NCBI RefSeq assembly: GCF_020382885.2
Contig: NC_058501.1
Span: 5,022,001-5,086,000, forward strand
Length of the DNA stretch: 64,000 bases
Direction of reading: 5' to 3'
Origin: Scatophagus argus
Lineage: Eukaryota > Chordata > Actinopteri > Scatophagidae
Under the pieces are notes generated by a model, which saw nothing but the letters and a program-made list of their open reading frames with translations, ran no database searches and had not been told where the DNA came from. This document shows positions 63,969 to 64,000 of this stretch, piece by piece; the first letter of the stretch is position 1; the number at the start of each line of letters is the position of its first letter. Made by a program: the position numbers and the translations under genes.

Positions 63969-64000
63969 GTAAACTTTACTGTGTTTATCACCTGTTCACA

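Overview
The window is vertebrate nuclear DNA, almost certainly from a percomorph teleost. Genes have small GT-AG exons in a low-gene-density, AT-leaning background. The interspersed repeats are fish types: three V-SINE-like copies, a palindromic 'GCTAAGCTAAGC' element and a LINE/SINE tail ending in (TGAAT)n. Dinucleotide microsatellites are frequent. No prokaryotic, viral or transposase-coding sequence was recognised.

Layout: 1-3250 has no supportable gene. klf10 (plus strand, coding 4103-5819) encodes a Sin3-interacting, three-zinc-finger Krueppel-like repressor. It converges on azin1 (minus strand, coding 11353-7581, leader exons to about 13480), which encodes antizyme inhibitor 1. Their poly(A) signals lie only about 250 bp apart. 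After a gene-poor, repeat-tinged gap (13500-17480) comes atp6v1c1 (plus strand, coding 18247-24283), the V-ATPase subunit C. spire1 (plus strand, coding 26410-59564) follows and fills about 34 kb with at least 16 constitutive coding exons plus three inferred frame-preserving optional exons. The last 500 bp hold the first exons of a further plus-strand gene that runs off the window (ATG at 63840).

The klf10-azin1-atp6v1c1 block is a known vertebrate neighbourhood (human 8q22). It mirrors the paralogous KLF11-ODC1-ATP6V1C2 block (human 2p25), which fixes the paralogue assignments. spire1 lies on a different chromosome in human.

The most informative signal is regulatory. The azin1 leader keeps a 47-codon conserved upstream reading frame. 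It has an in-frame stop upstream, no AUG, an AUU at the expected start and a Pro-Pro-Trp near its end. This is the polyamine-sensing element described for AZIN1. The protein itself has lost the ornithine decarboxylase PLP lysine (R69) and active-site cysteine (G359). In spire1 I infer two tandem symmetric optional exons (42 and 51 nt) after the actin-binding repeats, a hydrophobic optional exon at the position of the mitochondrial 'ExonC', and a following 3' splice site whose pyrimidine tract is replaced by a (TG)n repeat.
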